Origin: Xiphias gladius
Taxonomy: Eukaryota > Chordata > Actinopteri > Istiophoriformes > Xiphiidae
NCBI RefSeq assembly: GCF_016859285.1
Contig: NW_024401862.1
Coordinates: 1 to 64,000, forward strand
Direction of reading: 5' to 3'
DNA: 64,000 bases
A model generated the notes under the pieces. The model ran no database searches, was not told the DNA's origin, and was given only the letters and a program-made list of their open reading frames with translations. Shown in pieces: positions 47,028 through 60,028 of this stretch (positions within the stretch are counted from its first letter, which is position 1; every line of letters begins with the position of its first letter). The position numbers and the translations under genes were made by a program.

Positions 47028-48500
47028 ATGTCCTCCAGTAGACCACGGATCCCGGAGGAGCCCCTTACTGGAGGGAGTTTCCCCCCAGCAGGTGCTGGAC
47101 AACGATGCAGGTAAGATAACTTTTCTATTGATTCTATATTATTGAAATCATTTTACTTCTGACTGATTCGTTGATTCATCGCGCTTAATATCCTTAAAAA
47201 CTTTATCAGTGTGTAGATCAATGTCACTATGAATTTAAAGATTACCAGTTCACACCATGTCATTAGGGCCTGTTGGGAAAACACAGATTTGGTGAAACTA
47301 GACACTTCTTCGACGATTATTCAGTGTGAAATGATTATTTGATGGACGGACTTTCTTAAATTATCCCGGGAAAGTTGTAGAATTCATGAACAGTTAGTGT
47401 CGTGATTTGAAAACAGTTATTTTAGTTTGAGGGCATCAAATTGTCCAAATCAAAATTATTGGAAAAAGATGGCGACTGGGCCAAATTTCATATAATGCCA
47501 AAGTTTCTTATTATATCCGGAGCTGATAGCGAGTTGTGTAGTAATGTCATGTTCACAGTCGATCACATTGAATGAAGTAATTAACAGATATTCCCAAAAT
47601 GCACAAAGATATATGAACTGTAATAATTTAAATAAGATATATTGATTTTCAATCAATGACTCAAAGTCTTACACTGTGATTGCGAATATACTTTTAAATT
47701 CTTATATTTAAAAATTTCCATGTCTGTGAAAAGTTTCTTCTAAGCTCAACACATCGGTAGTTCAAAGTTTTTCCATGTGACTAAGTAAACAGTGGTTATC
47801 ATGAAGTCTCAGATGTATGCAGCATAAAATTATTCTCATTCTCTACAAAGTAATAACAGCAGAACTGTACAATATTTGATATTAATGTTAAAATGGGATC
47901 ACCTCTTTAACAGTCGTAGTTAGTGTATTTTTGCTGCTTATTTAGTCCTTACTATCTAATTATATGAGAATTACTACAATTTGAAATCAGGTTTTTCAGC
48001 TGCTTTAACCTTTACGCCTCAGGTGCTGTAGACGACATCATTGGACATCCTACAGAAGATGGGTTCCTGAACTAATCTTGGTTGTGGATGATGACGAAGA
48101 CAACAATCTCCCAGTCAACATCTCATCTGGTGAGGAAGAGGAGTTTGAGGAAGATGATAGTGAAGTCGATTTGAGACCGATTCAGAAAGTGAAATTGGTG
48201 AGGTCTGGTCTGGCGACTTCAGCAATGATTCAGGGTACAGCACCATGACTGACTCTGAAGAGTACCTTGAAGACGACCTTGAAGACGACTTTAGACCTCT
48301 GTCCCCTCTCGTCCAGCAGTTCCCACCAGAAAGCTTTTGGCAGGACTGGCGAAGGATGCATCCTTCTTTTATTGCTGGCGCCTCTTCTTGTTGTTCCCGT
48401 CCGTATTCCTGATGCTGCTCCCCTGCCTGTGGTCCTGCTGCTGCTCCTGTCATCAGCCCATCAGCTCCCAAGATGGGCTGATGACAGCGACTCTGATTAG
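47028..48500 (+). pseudogene. U5 alpha gene, multiply frame-shifted
   Basis: Exon 1 (47028-47110, 83 nt) has the same extra base as U1. Exon 2 starts at 48023; it lacks one C in GGGTTCCTGAAC and has GATTTGAGACC (two extra bases) where U3 has one extra at the same spot. The old frame ends QLPRWADDSDSD at 48500. Confidence 0.65.
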
Positions 48501-48729
48501 GGGTTTTGACAACGCTGTTTGCTGGATGTTTGGGAAAACTGTAAAATTCCTTTCATTTGGCGGAGCTGGTGGAGCCCAAGTAGCCTTCGATCTGGCAAGG
48601 TTGGTAGTGCCCTAGGTAGCGCCTTGCACCAGGGCCCACTTGTATCTTGTGGCTGGATCATCTCTTGAAAACTATTTGTATATATGTGGTAGCTAGATGT
48701 TCCATTTGTAATCTGGAGGGCTGGCAATT

Positions 48730-48827
48730 TAGAGTCATCAGTCAACCTAATCTAACCTGTGAGTTTTGTGGACACCTTTGGACTCGGACCCTGCAAGAAA
48801 ACCCACACAAGGAGAACATGCAAGACC
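48730..48827 (+). repeat. Degenerate dispersed fish repeat, U5
   Basis: Same remnant as at 7633. Confidence 0.5.
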
Positions 48828-49295
48828 AAAACCTTCTTGCTATGAGATGAAAGTGTTAAGCGATGCTGCGTGAAATACTTCAGTGCCTCCCTGCAGGAGT
48901 ATTAAAAGGAGGACCTTGTCCTGGTTAGACTTGCCAGGATTTGCAGTATCCCATCTAGCCCAGGTATGCTATCCTGGGGTTTAGTGGGGATGTTGTGTGA
49001 AGAGGAGCCCAGGATTGAAAAAATAGCAATCCTGTAGGTAATGTAGGAAATGCTCCACCATAGGAGTCACTGCTCCTGACATGATGTGGGGAAAAGGTAA
49101 GTATGAGTGTCTGACTTGCAAAGGAAATTACCCTCTATAGCCTGTTATATAGAGACATAGACACTGTGTAAACTACCTAATAATTACTAACAACATTTAC
49201 AAAAGTGTCCTGCAAATTTTTGTTTCACTTATTCAATGGCTCAGAGATTATTTCTCTTACTCACTCTTTTATACTTTTATGCAGTTTTTCTTTAG

Positions 49296-49691
49296 AAGGT
49301 GTAGATGCTTTACCAGACAAAGGTAAGTCCATGCTAAATGACATCAGTAACAAATGTTTCCTGCTTGTCTGTATATTACTTGTTAATACTTCAGTAGTGT
49401 TGCTACTATAACTTATTATTCTCTCATTGGATTGCACTTCCAACAGAGCAGAGCTGTCTGGCATGTTGCTGTATCACAGAGTCAACCAACAGTTTTTTTT
49501 TTCCTTGTTGTGGCAGGTGGAGATGTGAAGGATGGAGCACTTCCCCTTTTCTGCTGCATCCAGCAGAGGCAGCTGTTCTCTCCCAGGCTTCTCTGACGAC
49601 AGAGAAGATGTTTGCTCTGGACCAGATGAGAAGGATGGATGACCACAGGACAAACTGGAGCGCGGTGGTCGCCTGTTTTTCTCTAGGCTAA
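49296..49691 (+). pseudogene. U5 small exons d and e
   Basis: d is 49296-49322, e is 49517-49691 (175 nt), with CCTTTTC (LPLFCC) in place of CCTTATC. Phase-1 frame stops after FSPRLL. Confidence 0.5.
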
Positions 49692-49730
49692 GTGAGTAAT
49701 CCCCTCACTAAGAGTACAGAAGTACCACTA

Positions 49731-50184
49731 GGCCGCTCATATTCCTGACGCTTCTCCCGTTTGTGGTCCTGCTGCTGCTCCTAAGTAGCTGATGGTCGGA
49801 CACCTGCAGGTACCCGTTCAGCCCCAGAAGCTTCCCGAGCAGAAAGTGGAACGACCTGAGGGAAGTGTACTCCCATTTTCTGAGAGGCTGGAAGAGTGTG
49901 CCCCCTCAACTTCACGCCTCAGCTCCTCCACAAAGAGGACCAGGGAAGAGAACTACACAGGGCAGGTAAGTAGCAAGAGGCCGAGGGTGAATTACGAGGA
50001 AAACCCTGAAGATGCAGTTCCTTCTACGTCAGGCCTCAGCTCCTTTTCAAACGGAAGCACGGAGGAGAAATACAGGGACTCAGCTCCTTCAACCTCAGGC
50101 CTTGGATTCTTCACAGGCAGGAGACCATGGCCTTTTGTCCCTCTTGGAACCCCAAGATGGGCTGATGACAGCGACTCTTATTAG
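49731..50184 (+). pseudogene. U5 module f: PSTSG block
   Basis: Open from GHLQVPVQ to the WADDSDSY stop. Confidence 0.6.
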
Positions 50185-50362
50185 AGTTTTTGACAACCCT
50201 GTTTGCTGCAAGTTTGGAAAACTGTAAAAACTTTTCATTTTGTAGAGCTGGTGAAGCCCCAAGTAGCCTTTGCATCTTGCAAGGTTGGTAGTGCCCTAGG
50301 TAGCGTCTTGCACCAGGGCCCACTTGTATCTGGTAGCTGGATCATTTCTTTGAAACCCTGAG

Positions 50363-50858
50363 GCCGCTCTTATTCCTGATGCATGCTCCTGCTTAGGGTC
50401 GTGCTGCTGCTCCTCAGCAGCTGATGGTCGGACACCCGCAGGGACCTATTCAGTCCAAGAAGCTTCCAGAGCAGCAAGTGGAACAACCTGTAGGAGGTCT
50501 ACTCTCAGTTTCTCAAAGGTTGGAAGAGTGTGCCCCCTCAACTTCAGGCCTCAGCTCCTCAACAAAGAGGGGCAGGGAAGAGAGTTACACAGAGCAGGTA
50601 AGTAGCAAGAGGCCGAGGGGGAATTATGAGGAAAACCCTGAAGAGTCAGTTCCTTCTACGTCAGGCTCCAGCTCCTTTACAAACGGAAGCACGGAAGAGA
50701 ACTACAGGGACTCAGCTCCTTCAACTTCAGGCCTTGGATTCTTCACAGGCAGGAGAAAGTGGCCTTTTGTCCCTTTTGAACCTCAAGATGGGCTGATGAC
50801 AGCGACTCTGATTAGAGTTTTTGACAACCCTGTTTGCTGCATGTTTGGAAAACTGTAA
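50363..50858 (+). pseudogene. U5 module g: PSTSG block, frame-shifted at the end
   Basis: Open from GHPQGPIQ; one G is missing in CCCTTTTGAACC, so the normal WADDSDSD end is skipped and the frame runs to 50858. Confidence 0.6.
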
Positions 50859-51250
50859 AAACTTTTCATTTGGCAGAGCTGGTGAAGCCCCAAGTAGCCT
50901 TGGCGTCTTGCAAGGTTGGTAGTGCCCTAGGTAGCGTCTTGCACCAGGGCCCACTGGATCATCTCTTTGAAAACTTGAGAGGGCTGGCTTTTGCACTTGT
51001 TTGGGTAAAGCTTCGGGTAGCCTTCGACTCTTTGGCAGGGCTGTCAAAGCCCTTGGTATTTAATCTTTCAACAACTGTTTTGTCCTGTTTCCTCTGTTCT
51101 TAGATTTTTAACTAAGCTCTAGATGCCCATACAGAAGTAAGTTAATAATTAACATTAACCAAAGTGTTCTGCAAATTTTAATTTCACTTATTCAATGGGT
51201 CAGAGATAATTTTTCTTACTCAGTTATACTTTTATGTGTTTTTTCTTTAG

Positions 51251-51642
51251 AAAGTGTGGATGCTTTACCAGACAAAGCTAAGTCCATGCTAAATGGCAAC
51301 AGTAACAAATGTCGCCTGCAAGTCCATATGAGTTTCATTTATCAACCTTGTATCAAGTTGGAAATACTGTTCCATTTAAAGATGTGCTGGCCATTTGTTG
51401 TCATGATTTTCCACATTGCTCCCATTGACTTATTAAGTATTTCAGCTGTTTCGTTTGTTTTTCGTTACACTAATGCTCCTGTAGTTTTTCCACCAATTAC
51501 GCATTGGGTACTTTTGGAGCTGTGTCAGGGATCTCATGTTACTTTAAAAACTACCATCACATCTAATGTGACCCACTCTTGTAGCAGTGCCTGTAAATGT
51601 AATTCAGATACTTCCGAATTTCAATCCCTGTCCACAAAGTGA
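51251..51642 (+). CDS. U5 module h: read-through ORF, hypothetical
   Basis: 128-codon open frame, KMCWPF form, donor-less small exon as at 1852. Confidence 0.28.
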
Positions 51643-52155
51643 CATTATGAAATCTTCTTTACTCATTTATTCCTTTGTTTAGAGCTCCAGCCAGACATTT
51701 TGGCCAATTTAGTTCTCCTGTGGAATAACTCGAAATAATTAATTCGTATTTTATTATCCAAATCTCATTACACAGTTGAGTGATGAATAGTGTCATATTT
51801 ACATGATGATGCTGTTTTTCTTTACTAGACTCTAGTGAAAGTTCTGGGACCACCATGGGAAAGGTTGAGAGGTCCAGGGGCCAAAGCCTGGGGTAGTGGT
51901 CCGGGATCATGCCCAAGTGTGCATGGTGGTGTCATCAAGTGAGCCCTTTCCAGAAACTGGTTTTATGATTTCAGAAACCAGTCGACTCAACCTCCAGCAT
52001 TTTGTCCTGATCAGAGGCATTCCAGAAAAATGGCATTTACATGTATGATTATTCTGTTCAACAGCTGTTTTTGTTTCTTTTCCTGTCTTTCTGGCTTTGT
52101 GCACGTGGTGGAGGAGGCTGGGTGTATGAGTGACAATGTGGATGTACTTGAATAA

Positions 52156-52175
52156 GTGTGTGTGTGTGTGTGTGT
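52156..52175. repeat. (GT)10 microsatellite, short class
   Basis: Ten units, before the alpha promoter of U6. Confidence 0.95.
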
Positions 52176-54580
52176 TTAAGGGACTATGAGAACTTGTGAG
52201 GTGTAGAAGTAGCTGGGAAGCCATCCTGATAAATGGCTGGCATGTGTCTCTCTGTACTGACAAACGAGAGAGAACTGCCCTCCCCAGTGAGTCTTGGCCA
52301 AATTAGCCCTATTTATTTTAAATATATATAAAATGTGTGCCTGTACAGTTCTTCGCAACTAGAGAGGAGCTCTGAGGAGTCTGTTTTTTGAAGTTTATTC
52401 AGGTAGTGACGTTCTTTTTAGTCTGAGTTTCTCATCCACCACGTACATGGTTGGTAAACTGTACAGAAAAAAACACCAGAAAGTCGGCCAATCAATTTCT
52501 GATCACTTTGTAGAGGAGAAAGGCCACTCTGAGACATGAAGGTTGTTGGGGGAAAAAAACCCACAATGAATGGAACATTTAGCTTTTTCCTCGTTGTTGC
52601 ATTGCAAGCCTATAGGATAATAATCCTATAATCTATAGGATGATTTGTGTAGTTGCCCTCATTGCATGATCAGCTTGTCAATCAAAGCAGGCTGGGTAAC
52701 ACAAAGGTTAGTTGTCTCTGCCCTCACTAAGACTGGCCAAGGCCCATCTCTGCTCTATACAAAGCCAACCTTTCTGCTATCAAGCCTGCGTCATATCTTA
52801 AGATACTGTAAGCACTGCTCGATGAGTACTATTGGATATTTTTAATATAAGATTAAAATCAATTCAAATAAAAACGGTTGTATTTTACTCTTTTTGAGAA
52901 GAATTTCAATATACTGTAATATTGAGGCTAAATGTCAATGTGAACTTCTCCCCCACATTTTTTTAGTAAAATAAAAGTTACCAAAAACTCTCACTTTGTG
53001 TCTGACTGTACTTTAGGATTTAAGATCTCCTAGATCAATAATATTGTCTTCTTAGAAACAGTGGATCAGTAACATAAGAACCAATAGCGACAGAAATGCT
53101 ACAACCGTAACATTTCCTATCAACATTTTGTAAGATCTCTGAGCTGATTATATGGTGCATGTGACCTTAAATGCCACCCAGACTATCCACTCCATACAGC
53201 ACTTTTTCAGTTTTCCACATTGGCAGCGTATCATTTTCAGTCTTGCAGAACCCGACTTGCATTCATATTTCAGCTTTGGGACTTCCTTCAATTTATTTTT
53301 AGAACACACATAATTATTCACGAAATCTTCAAAATCAAATTAGGAGCTAGAATAGTTTTCCAAGCCTGAAAGATTCAAGTGCATATTTACGGTTTGAGGA
53401 CTTTACGCATTGCGCCCCCTGGTGGTCAGTTTTAGGAATTGTTGAAGGTTACCTCCAGTGAAAGTGTAACTCTCCTGACTGGAAATTTGCTAACTCTCTG
53501 ATAAGTTGAAATATTTAAGGCAGACTTACAGACCTGCTGAAATCTGTAAATGCATATTCTTAGCTTACACCACCCACAAAAACACCTTTTAATCCTGGAA
53601 ACATTAGCTCAGTGTTTCAATGAGGTCCACACTTTGGATCTAAGGCCTAATACAGAACCTGATGATCAGGTTTGAAGCACTTACAACAAAACCTGAAGCC
53701 TAAACTATTTATTTCTTAGATGAGTGTGAGATCTACAGTGGATGGATGATGAGACGGCCTGTTTTTCAAGAGCACTCTTGACTTTCTCTCTCTCCAACAA
53801 TAAATATTAACAATGACCTCACACAGAGGCTCGGGCTCAGAGGCCCCATGACCTTTTAGGCCCCCAGGCCCATGTCTTGAAGGCCCGATTGGTAATTAAC
53901 CCATAGTTATTACGGCCTTGTATCTCTGATGAGAGATACAAGGTCTGGCCCAGTTCCCTCATTATCTGTAATGCATATAAAAAGTTCATAAATTGATGGA
54001 TTTCGCATGAATACACATTTGTATTAACCACATCTTTATCATTCTAAAAAGTTCAATAGTTATCGTATTAGCTGCGCTGTGTGTTGGTCAGTTTGAAAGC
54101 CAATGACATGGCCACAGCAGTAAACCTTGTTGAAATGTTTCTTTTATTTTGACAACTAGGTTGTCTGTTTGGGAAATATAGAAAGAATTTAAATGTGTTT
54201 CACGAACATACAAACATTTTATAGGCTCTCCAGGTGAGTTTCAGTTAAAATGATAACTATATCCTCTGTGAACTCATTCAAGATTTATGTGAACAGTATT
54301 CCAAATAGCATATATCATAGGATATACAGTAGAGCACAAGTTGTTGTAGTCAACATAACAGTAAGGGAAGTTTATAAGACTTTCTTTTTTTTTACAAAAA
54401 CTGTTCTGACTCATCAGTCAGAATTTAGGACCATTCCTAAAGGTCTGGGAGAAGTCGGAGGTAGTCCGCAAGGACAGCGCCATCACTGACCTGTTAACAG
54501 TCTTTCAGCTGCTGCGGGTAAATGTGTCTCGTTGTGTCAGTGTTTGGGACAAATACGACAATAAAGAGCTTTTTAAAACT
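52176..54580. other. Inter-gene spacer upstream of U6, alpha type
   Basis: Full alpha spacer. Retention of the ~220-base CTCF segment explains why unit U5 is about 180 bases longer than the other alpha units (220 minus the shorter GT run). No gene seen. Confidence 0.7.
53412..53425 (-). promoter_or_regulatory. CTCF-like motif upstream of U6
   Basis: Identical core to 3911. Confidence 0.6.
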
Positions 54581-55076
54581 TTATTTTGATGGTGCGAGAG
54601 TTACTATGGATCCAGTGAGCTCAGCAACAAAACTGATAACACTGGAGAGGATGGTTTTGCACAACTCTGCACTACATGGACACTGTAAAAACACAACGTG
54701 ATTGAGAACAAAAACACACAAGAAGATGTAGGTGCATGTGCACCACAGTAAACCGCACAAGAACGGCGGAAGTGCTCTCAAATGTGGGTTTTATCATTAT
54801 GGACATATTAGGTGCTGAGGGAGACAGTCTATGGAAGAAATGGAAAATCATAACTACATATGAACATGGAGACACAAAAATGGACAGTTAATACAATCTG
54901 TTGGTCTGCTTAACTCTCCCTAACGCTCTCTCTCAAACTTGGTGTCAGTTTCAAATCCAGCTTTGTCGTAATGGCGTAAGTATAACGGAAACACCTTGTA
55001 TAACGTTTACAAGTCAGTAATGACCCAGAAAATAAGAAAAAAAAAGAGACAATTAATGGATTTCACTTTGCCACAT
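54581..55076 (-). pseudogene. Divergent minus-strand ORF upstream of U6, broken
   Basis: Split into fragments by single-base losses (GACACAAAAATGG, shorter poly(A) run) and loss of GT in AAATGTGGG. Confidence 0.2.
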
Positions 55077-55176
55077 AACAACCTTATTATAATGTATTAA
55101 AAAACACAGAGGTATGAAGGAAATTTAAAAATAAATTGGAAAAAATCAGAAAAATAATGTCTCTCTGCGTCTTCCT

Positions 55177-55235
55177 CGTACACGCACACGCTGCAAGCGT
55201 GTCACTAAAAAAAAACGTCACGGTGGGTATATAAG
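55177..55235 (+). promoter_or_regulatory. U6 core promoter, altered GCGTG block
   Basis: TATATAAG at 55228-55235 and ACGTCAC at 55215-55221 are kept, but the block upstream reads CACGCTGCAAGCGTGTCAC and has lost the GCGTGCGTGCGTCAC alternation of the other six promoters. Confidence 0.72.
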
Positions 55236-55423
55236 GGTGCCCATCATTCGGATTCTCCCTTTGCACCTGGACTTGGAAACGAATAGACCTGTTGCAAACC
55301 AAAGCTGTGGAAAGCAAACTTTGGAGAATTTCATTCCTGGAAAGAAACTACCGAAAGCGGATCCTGCTGAAAAACCAAACCTTTGGATCACTGGACTATT
55401 GTGGAAAACCGAGGAGTCTGAAC

Positions 55424-57059
55424 ATGTCCTCCAGTAGACCACGGATCTCGGAGGAGCCCCTTACTGGAGGGAGTTTCAGCAGGTGCTGGACAACGATGCA
55501 GGTAAGATAACTTTTCTATTGATTCTATATTATTGAAATCATTTTACTTCTGACTGATTCGTTGATTCATCGCTTTAATATCCTTAAAACTTTATCAGTG
55601 TGTAGATCAATGTCACTATGAATTTAAAGATTACCAGTTCACACCATGTCATTAGGGCCTGTTGGGAAAACACAGATTTGGTGAAACTAGACACTTCTTC
55701 GACGATTATTCAGTGTGAAATGATTATTTGATGGACGGACTTTCTTAAATTATCCCGGAAAGTTGTAGAATTCATGAACAGTTAGTGTCGTGATTTGAAA
55801 ACAGTTATTTTAGTTTGAGGGCATCAAATTGTCCAAATCAAAATTAATGGAAAAAGATGGCGACTGGGCCAAATTTCATATAATGCCAAAGTTTCTTATT
55901 ATATCCGGAGCTGATAGCGAAGTTGTGTAGTAATGTCATGTTCACAGTCGATCACATTGAATGAAGTAATTAACAGATATTCCCCAAAATGCACAAAGAT
56001 ATATGAACTGTAATAATTTAAATAAGATATATTGATTTTCAATCAATGACTCAAAGTCTTACACTGTGATTGCGAATATACTTTTAAATTCTTATATTTA
56101 AAAATTTCCATGTCTGTGAAAAGTTTCTTCTAAGCTCAACACATCGGTAGTTCAAAGTTTTTCCATGTGACTAAGTAAACAGTGGTTATCATGAAGTCTC
56201 AGATGTATGCAGCATAAAATTATTCTCATTCTCTACAAAGTAATAACAGCAGAACTGTACAATATTTGATATTAATGTTAAAATGGGATCACCTCTTTAA
56301 CAGTCGTAGTTAGTGTATTTTTGCTGCTTATTTAGTCCTTACTATCTAATTATATGAGAATTACTACAATTTGAAATCAGGTTTTTCAGCTGCTTTAACC
56401 TTTACGTCTCAGGTGCTGTAGACGACATCATTGGACATCCTACAGAAGATGGGTTCCCTGAACTAATCTTGGTTGTGGATGATGACGAAGACAACAATCT
56501 CCCAGTCAACATCTCATCTGGTGAGGAAGAGGAGTTTGAGGAAGATGATAGTGAAGTCGACGAGACCGATTCAGAAAGTGAAATTGGTGAGGTCTGGTCT
56601 GGCGACTTCAGCAATGATTCAGGGTACAGCACCATGACTGACTCTGAAGAGTACCTTGAAGACGACCTTGAAGACGACTTTAGACCTCTGTCCCCTCTCG
56701 TCCAGCAGTTCCCACCAGAAAGCTTTTGGCAGGACTGGCGAAGGATGCATCCTTCTTTTATTGCTGGCGCCTCTCTTCTTGTTGTTCCCGTCCGTATTCC
56801 TGATGCTGCTCCCTGCCTGTGGTCCTGCGGCGGCTCCTGCCATCCGCCCATCAGCCCCAATGATGGGCTGATGACAGCGACTCTGATTAGGGGTTTTGAC
56901 AACGCTGTTTGCTGGATGTTTGGGAAAACTGTAAAATTCCTTTCATTTGGCGGAGCTGGTGGAGCCCAAGTAGCCTTCGGATCTGGCAAGGTTGGTAGTG
57001 CCCTAGGTAGCGTCTTGCACCAGGGCCCACTTGTATCTTGTGGCTGGATCATCTCTTGA
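55424..57059 (+). pseudogene. U6 alpha gene, exon 1 frame-shifted
   Basis: Exon 1 (55424-55501, 78 nt) has two extra bases relative to U3 (GAGCCCCTT and CTGGAGGG) and one substitution (PRISEE). Joined to exon 2 (56413) it stops at once (VL-stop). Exon 2 itself is in good order: acidic stretch, PPESFWQDWRRMHPSFIAG, then a run of Pro/Cys/Gly and an open tail to 57059. It keeps GACGAGACC, like U1 and unlike U3 and U5. Confidence 0.65.
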
Positions 57060-57121
57060 AAACTATTTGTATATATGTGGTAGCTAGATGTTCCATTTGT
57101 AATCTGGAGGGCTGGCAATTT

Positions 57122-57216
57122 AGAGTCATCAGTCAACCTAATCTAACCTGTGAGTTTTGTGGACACCTTGACTCGGACCCTGCAAGAAAACCCACACAAG
57201 GAGAACATGCAAGACC
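57122..57216 (+). repeat. Degenerate dispersed fish repeat, U6
   Basis: Same remnant as at 7633. Confidence 0.5.
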
Positions 57217-57684
57217 AAAACCTTCTTGCTATGAGATGAAAGTGTTAAGCGATGCTGCGTGAAATACTTCAGTGCCTCCCTGCAGGAGTATTAAAAGGAG
57301 GACCTTGTCCTGGTTAGACTTGCCAGGATTTGCAGTATCCCATCTAGCCCAGGTATGCTATCCTGGGGTTTAGTGGGGATGTTGTGTGAAGAGGAGCCCA
57401 GGATTGAAAAAATAGCAATCCTGTAGGTAATGTAGGAAATGCTCCACCATAGGAGTCACTGCTCCTGACATGATGTGGGGAAAAGGTAAGTATGAGTGTC
57501 TGACTTGCAAAGGAAATTACCCTCTATAGCCTGTTATATAGAGACATAGACACTGTGTAAACTACCTAATAATTACTAACAACATTTACAAAAGTGTCCT
57601 GCAAATTTTTGTTTCACTTATTCAATGGCTCAGAGATTATTTCTCTTACTCACTCTTTTATACTTTTATGCAGTTTTTCTTTAG

Positions 57685-58086
57685 AAGGTGTAGATGCTTT
57701 ACCAGACAAAGGTAAGTCCATGCTAAATGACATCAGTAACAAATGTTTCCTGCTTGTCTGTATATTACTTGTTAATACTTCAGTAGTGTTGCTACTATAA
57801 CTTATTATTCTCTCATTGGATTGCACTTCCAACAGAGCAGAGCTGTCTGGCATGTTGCTGTATCACAGAGTCAACCAACAGTTTTTTTTTCCTTGTTGTG
57901 GCAGGTGGAGATGTGAAGGATGGAGCACTTCCCCTTTTCTGCTGCATCCAGCAGAGGCAGCTGTTCTTCTCCCAGGCTTCTCTGACGACAGAGAAGACGT
58001 TTGCTCTGGACCAGATGAGAAGGATGGATGACCACAGGACAAACTGGAGCGGTGGTCGCCTGTTTTTCTCTAGGCTAAGTGAGTAA
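57685..58086 (+). CDS. U6 small exons d and e, e open throughout
   Basis: d is 57685-57711; e starts at 57905. This is the only copy where e reads through in phase 1: GGDVKDGALPLFCC, IQQRQLFFSQASLTTEKTF, DQMRRMDDHRTNWSGGRL, FFSRLSE, stop at 58084. Compared with other units it has one extra T (CTGTTCTTCTCCC) and two bases fewer (GGAGCGGTGG). If the CTAA|GTGAGT donor at 58078 is used, it ends in phase 1, the phase of the terminal exon in segment T of U2. Function unknown. Confidence 0.4.
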
Positions 58087-58118
58087 TCCCTCACTAAGAG
58101 TACAGAAGTACCACTAGG

Positions 58119-58569
58119 CCGCCATATTCCTGACGCTTCTCCCGTTTGTGGTCCTGCTGCTGCTCCTAAGTAGCTGATGGTCGGACACCTGCAGGTACCC
58201 GTTAAGCCCCAGAAGCTTCCCGAGCAGAAAGTGGAACGACCTGAGGGAAGTGTACTCCCATTTTCTGAGAGGCTGGAAGAGTGTGCCCCCTCAACTTCAC
58301 GCCTCAGCTCCTCCACAAAGAGGACCAGGGAAGAGAACTACACAGGGCAGGTAAGTAGCAAGAGGCCGAGGGTGAATTACGAGGAAAACCCTGAAGATGC
58401 AGTTCCTTCTACGTCAGGCCTCAGCTCCTTTTCAAACGGAAGCACGGAGGAGAAATACAGGGACTCAGCTCCTTCAACCTCAGGCCTTGGATTCTTCACA
58501 GGCAGGAGACCATGGCCTTTTGTCCCTCTTGGAACCCCAAGATGGGCTGATGACAGCGACTCTTATTAG
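58119..58569 (+). pseudogene. U6 module f: PSTSG block
   Basis: Open from GHLQVPVK to the WADDSDSY stop; VKPQK form, as in U1. Confidence 0.6.
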
Positions 58570-58747
58570 AGTTTTTGACAACCCTGTTTGCTGCAAGTTT
58601 GGAAAACTGTAAAAACTTTTCATTTTGTAGAGCTGGTGAAGCCCCAAGTAGCCTTTGCATCTTGCAAGGTTGGTAGTGCCCTAGGTAGCGTCTTGCACCA
58701 GGGCCCACTTGTATCTGGTAGCTGGATCATTTCTTTGAAACCCTGAG

Positions 58748-59201
58748 GCCGCTCTTATTCCTGATGCATGCTCCCGTTTGTGGTCGTGCTGCTGCTCCTC
58801 AGCAGCTGATGGTCGGACACCCGCAGGGACCTATTCAGTCCAAGAAGCTTCCAGAGCAGCAAGTGGAACAACCTGTAGGAGGTCTACTCTCAGTTTCTCA
58901 AAGGTTGGAAGAGTGTGCCCCCTCAACTTCAGGCCTCAGCTCCTCAACAAAGAGGGGCAGGGAAGAGAGTTACACAGAGCAGGTAAGTAGCAAGAGGCCG
59001 AGGGGGAATTATGAGGAAAACCCTGAAGAGTCAGTTCCTTCTACGTCAGGCTCCAGCTCCTTTACAAACGGAAGCACGGAAGAGAACTACAGGGACTCAG
59101 CTCCTTCAACTTCAGGCCTTGGATTCTTCACAGGCAGGAGAAAGTGGCCTTTTGTCCCTTTTGGAACCTCAAGATGGGCTGATGACAGCGACTCTGATTA
59201 G
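58748..59201 (+). pseudogene. U6 module g: PSTSG block, fully open
   Basis: The cleanest g copy: open from HAPVCGRAAAPQQLMVGHP to WADDSDSD, an exact structural match to the beta exon 2 3' half without its acidic 5' half. No acceptor of note precedes it, so it may be a silent donor for gene conversion. Confidence 0.55.
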
Positions 59202-59636
59202 AGTTTTTGACAACCCTGTTTGCTGCATGTTTGGAAAACTGTAAAAACTTTTCATTTGGCAGAGCTGGTGAAGCCCCAAGTAGCCTTGGCGTCTTGCAAG
59301 GTTGGTAGTGCCCTAGGTAGCGTCTTGCACCAGGGCCCACTGGATCATCTCTTTGAAAACTTGAGAGGGCTGGCTTTTGCACTTGTTTGGGTAAAGCTTC
59401 GGGTAGCCTTCGACTCTTTGGCAGGGCTGTCAAAGCCCTTGGTATTTAATCTTTCAACAACTGTTTTGTCCTGTTTCCTCTGTTCTTAGATTTTTAACTA
59501 AGCTCTAGATGCCCATACAGAAGTAAGTTAATAATTAACATTAACCAAAGTGTTCTGCAAATTTTAATTTCACTTATTCAATGGGTCAGAGATAATTTTT
59601 CTTACTCAGTTATACTTTTATGTGTTTTTTCTTTAG

Positions 59637-60028
59637 AAAGTGTGGATGCTTTACCAGACAAAGCTAAGTCCATGCTAAATGGCAACAGTAACAAATGTCG
59701 CCTGCAAGTCCATATGAGTTTCATTTATCAACCTTGTATCAAGTTGGAAATACTGTTCCATTTAAAGATGTGCTGGCCATTTGTTGTCATGATTTTCCAC
59801 ATTGCTCCCATTGACTTATTAAGTATTTCAGCTGTTTCGTTTGTTTTTCGTTACACTAATGCTCCTGTAGTTTTTCCACCAATTACGCATTGGGTACTTT
59901 TGGAGCTGTGTCAGGGATCTCATGTTACTTTAAAAACTACCATCACATCTAATGTGACCCACTCTTGTAGCAGTGCCTGTAAATGTAATTCAGATACTTC
60001 CGAATTTCAATCCCTGTCCACAAAGTGA
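59637..60028 (+). CDS. U6 module h: read-through ORF, hypothetical
   Basis: 128-codon open frame, KMCWPF form. Confidence 0.28.
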
